Positions 6,678-7,991 of a stretch of DNA of 7,991 bases are shown here, piece after piece. Location: positions 1-7,991 of the forward strand of contig JAAYKS010000007.1 in the NCBI GenBank assembly GCA_012522285.1, given 5' to 3'. Positions within the stretch are counted from its first letter, which is position 1, and each line of letters opens with the position of its first letter. This DNA is from Clostridiaceae bacterium (GTDB lineage Bacteria; Bacillota; Clostridia; Saccharofermentanales; UBA5734). A program made the translations under genes and the position numbers. The notes under the pieces are model-generated. The model was not told the origin of the DNA. It saw only the letters and a program-made list of their open reading frames with translations, and searched no databases.

Positions 6678-6724
6678 ACGAATCGTTCCTTCCGAACTAG
6701 AGATTCGTCGAGATGGGCCGAATC
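6678..6724 (-). promoter_or_regulatory. Alternative RNA hairpins around the DUF6273 ribosome binding site
   Basis: In the mRNA the order is GATTCG (6724-6719), CGAATC (6707-6702), GATTCG (6684-6679). The middle element can pair with the first (11-nt loop, inside the GNAT coding end) or with the third. The second pairing extends to 7 bp (ACGAATC/GATTCGT, 6708-6702 with 6684-6678). It encloses the GNAT stop codon and the GGAAGGAA ribosome binding site in its 17-nt loop and ends directly before the ATG. The two stems exclude each other, which would suit translational coupling. Function is inferred. Confidence 0.4.
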
Positions 6725-7296
6725 GATGGGTCGCCGATCGACCCGAGCTCGAACGTCAGCTGCAGATCCCGCGGATCGGAAGCCGCCAGCACCGGATCGA
6801 TTTCCCGCGCTTCTTCACATCCCACCGCCAGATAAAACGCGATGGTTTCCTCCGCCGACCCGGCGCAGATGTAGAGCCGGTCTGCACCCCACCCCTTCGC
6901 GACGAGGGCTGCCGCTTGAAACAGGCGTCTGCCAGTCCCCTGCCCGCGGCACTCTCTGGTGATGAACAACTGATCCAGCAAAACCATACGGGCCGTATCC
7001 CCGAACATCCTGCGGTCCACCGTGCAAAATCCGACCAGTTTGCCGCCGCGGAACGCGCCCAGCGCCAAACCTCCTGTCCGGATGGTATCCCGCAAGCGTG
7101 CCAGATGATCCTCGAAGCCGTTGGGAAAATCCGGATCCTCATATTGGATTTCGACAAGTTCTCTTTGTCCATCCACCAAACGCCAGGCTCTTCCAATCGT
7201 CTGAGAAGCATCGATTTCCCGGATGCGACCGCTCTCTTCTTCTGTCATCAGGCGGAAGGTGGTTTCGGGCCTGTCAAGCACCTGTGGGGCCGTCAT
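6697..7296 (-). CDS. GNAT-family N-acetyltransferase
   Basis: A 199-residue protein expected to transfer an acetyl group from acetyl-CoA to an unidentified amine. The core is a single GNAT domain in the second half: GGKLVGFCTVD (about 84-94), LLDQLFITRECRGQGTGRRLF (106-126), with the acetyl-CoA pyrophosphate-binding loop RGQGTG at 117-122, and ADRLYICAGSAEETIAFYLAVGC (138-160), the usual final strand and helix. The first 70 residues (TFRLMTEEESGRIREIDASQ) match uncharacterised Bacillota GNATs. I chose the ATG at 7296 because it overlaps the upstream stop as ATGA, implying translational coupling; there is no strong ribosome binding site of its own. A longer in-frame start at 7386 would read deep into the preceding gene, and an ATG at 7248 is a shorter alternative. 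Confidence 0.88.
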   Translation of the reverse strand: MTAPQVLDRPETTFRLMTEEESGRIREIDASQTIGRAWRLVDGQRELVEIQYEDPDFPNGFEDHLARLRDTIRTGGLALGAFRGGKLVGFCTVDRRMFGDTARMVLLDQLFITRECRGQGTGRRLFQAAALVAKGWGADRLYICAGSAEETIAFYLAVGCEEAREIDPVLAASDPRDLQLTFELGSIGDPSIRPISTNL

Positions 7297-7991
7297 CTGA
7301 GGTCGAACCGGGACAGATAGTCGTAGCTGGAACGGAGGCAGTCGAACGGCGAGCCGACACACGTGTCCTGCTCCACCATCAGCCACTCGGTTCCCGCGTC
7401 GCGGCAGGCCGCCAGAATCGTCTCGAAATTCATGTTGCCTTCGCCGACCGGCGTCATCACCCGGCCGTTGTCATAGGCCATGTCCTTGAGATGGACGACT
7501 TCCAGCCGCCCCGCCAGATGCCGGATCCACCAGGCCGGATCCCCGCCGCCCGCCTGCACCCAGAAAGTGTCGAGGATAAACCCCAGTCGGTCAGGCGCGA
7601 ATCCGTCCGCGATCCGCTGCAGCAGCACCTGCCCGTCCGGACGCGCAAACTCAAAATCATGGTTGTGGTAATGCATCTTGAGTCCTGCGGCCGTAATTTG
7701 TTCGGCGGCAGGCGTATAGTCCCGGATAAAACGGTCGACTCCGTCCGGTCCGTCCCGGTACTCTTGCGGCATGCTGCCGATCCCGATATGGCGCGCCCCC
7801 ATGATCCGGTGCTCCTCGATGACCCGTCCGGTCTCGTGGCGGATGCGGTCCTGCGGGGTATGGGTCACTGCAATCGCAAGTCCGTACCGGTCGCAGATCT
7901 CACGGATGCGCTCCGGCGAGATGGGTCCCACCGCGGAGACCTGCACCGACGGATATCCCATCGCGGCGATTTTCTCCATCGAGGCTTCAAA
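7293..7991 (-). CDS. Sugar phosphate isomerase/epimerase-like TIM-barrel protein, N-terminus cut off
   Basis: The reading frame runs open to the window edge; 232 residues are visible (beginning FEASMEKIAAMGYPSVQVS) and perhaps 30-40 are missing, so the ATG at 7979 is internal. The protein belongs to the xylose-isomerase-like TIM-barrel superfamily (IolE, epimerases, related enzymes), which bind a divalent metal and isomerise sugars or inositols. Visible strands and likely ligands are HYHNHDFEF (107-115), LDTFW (Asp141), VHLKD (His167) and VEQD (Glu207). The C-terminus is complete. It is the first visible gene of an operon with the GNAT and DUF6273 genes, overlapping the GNAT start by 4 bp. 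The substrate cannot be assigned from sequence. Confidence 0.9.
   Translation of the reverse strand, partial: FEASMEKIAAMGYPSVQVSAVGPISPERIREICDRYGLAIAVTHTPQDRIRHETGRVIEEHRIMGARHIGIGSMPQEYRDGPDGVDRFIRDYTPAAEQITAAGLKMHYHNHDFEFARPDGQVLLQRIADGFAPDRLGFILDTFWVQAGGGDPAWWIRHLAGRLEVVHLKDMAYDNGRVMTPVGEGNMNFETILAACRDAGTEWLMVEQDTCVGSPFDCLRSSYDYLSRFDLR

Noticed and set aside
6728..6744. Inverted repeat GGGTCG-N5-CGACCC near the end of the GNAT gene
   Set aside because: It lies within the coding sequence, has no T-run, and such short GC-rich repeats are common by chance at this base composition.
7297..7386. Longer GNAT start at 7386
   Set aside because: It would overlap the isomerase gene by about 90 bp and the extra residues look like an out-of-frame reading. 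The ATGA overlap at 7293-7296 is the normal arrangement.

Overview
The window most likely comes from a high-GC member of the Bacillota (Clostridia-like), probably a fermentative anaerobe. The evidence is a complete T-box leader in front of valS, an 880-residue ValRS of the Bacillus/Clostridium type, a class II fructose-bisphosphate aldolase of clostridial type, a YqhD/Bdh-type iron-dependent alcohol dehydrogenase and a DUF6273 protein. GC content looks near 60% by eye, except across the DUF6273 gene, which is clearly lower. The genus cannot be told from the sequence.

Left block (1-4702, minus strand). A valine-specific T-box leader (about 4441-4667) lies behind a good sigma-70-type promoter. 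It controls valS (1778-4420) and, with no visible terminator in the 35-nt gap, a short-chain dehydrogenase/reductase (960-1742). The class II aldolase gene (849 to beyond base 1) follows 110 nt later. It has its own near-consensus promoter, whose 17-bp spacer holds a perfect 14-bp palindrome that looks like an operator.

Middle (4697-6022, plus strand). An iron-containing alcohol dehydrogenase (4766-5956) is transcribed divergently from valS and is a single-gene unit. It ends at a strong intrinsic terminator (5983-6022), which the converging minus-strand operon can probably also use. The 345-bp gap between valS and this gene holds no protein gene and is filled by the T-box and the divergent promoters.

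Right block (6066-7991, minus strand). A tight operon reads: sugar phosphate isomerase/epimerase-like TIM-barrel protein (truncated by the window edge), a GNAT acetyltransferase (ATGA stop/start overlap), and a DUF6273 protein of unknown function 19 nt further on. Three copies of a 6-nt complementary element around the last junction could form two mutually exclusive RNA hairpins, one of which encloses the DUF6273 ribosome binding site.

The window is mainly housekeeping and metabolism (valine charging, glycolysis, aldehyde/alcohol redox, sugar metabolism). I see no defence, phage, CRISPR, transposon, tRNA or rRNA element. The most interesting material is regulatory: the T-box, the aldolase operator-in-spacer, and the junction upstream of the DUF6273 gene.
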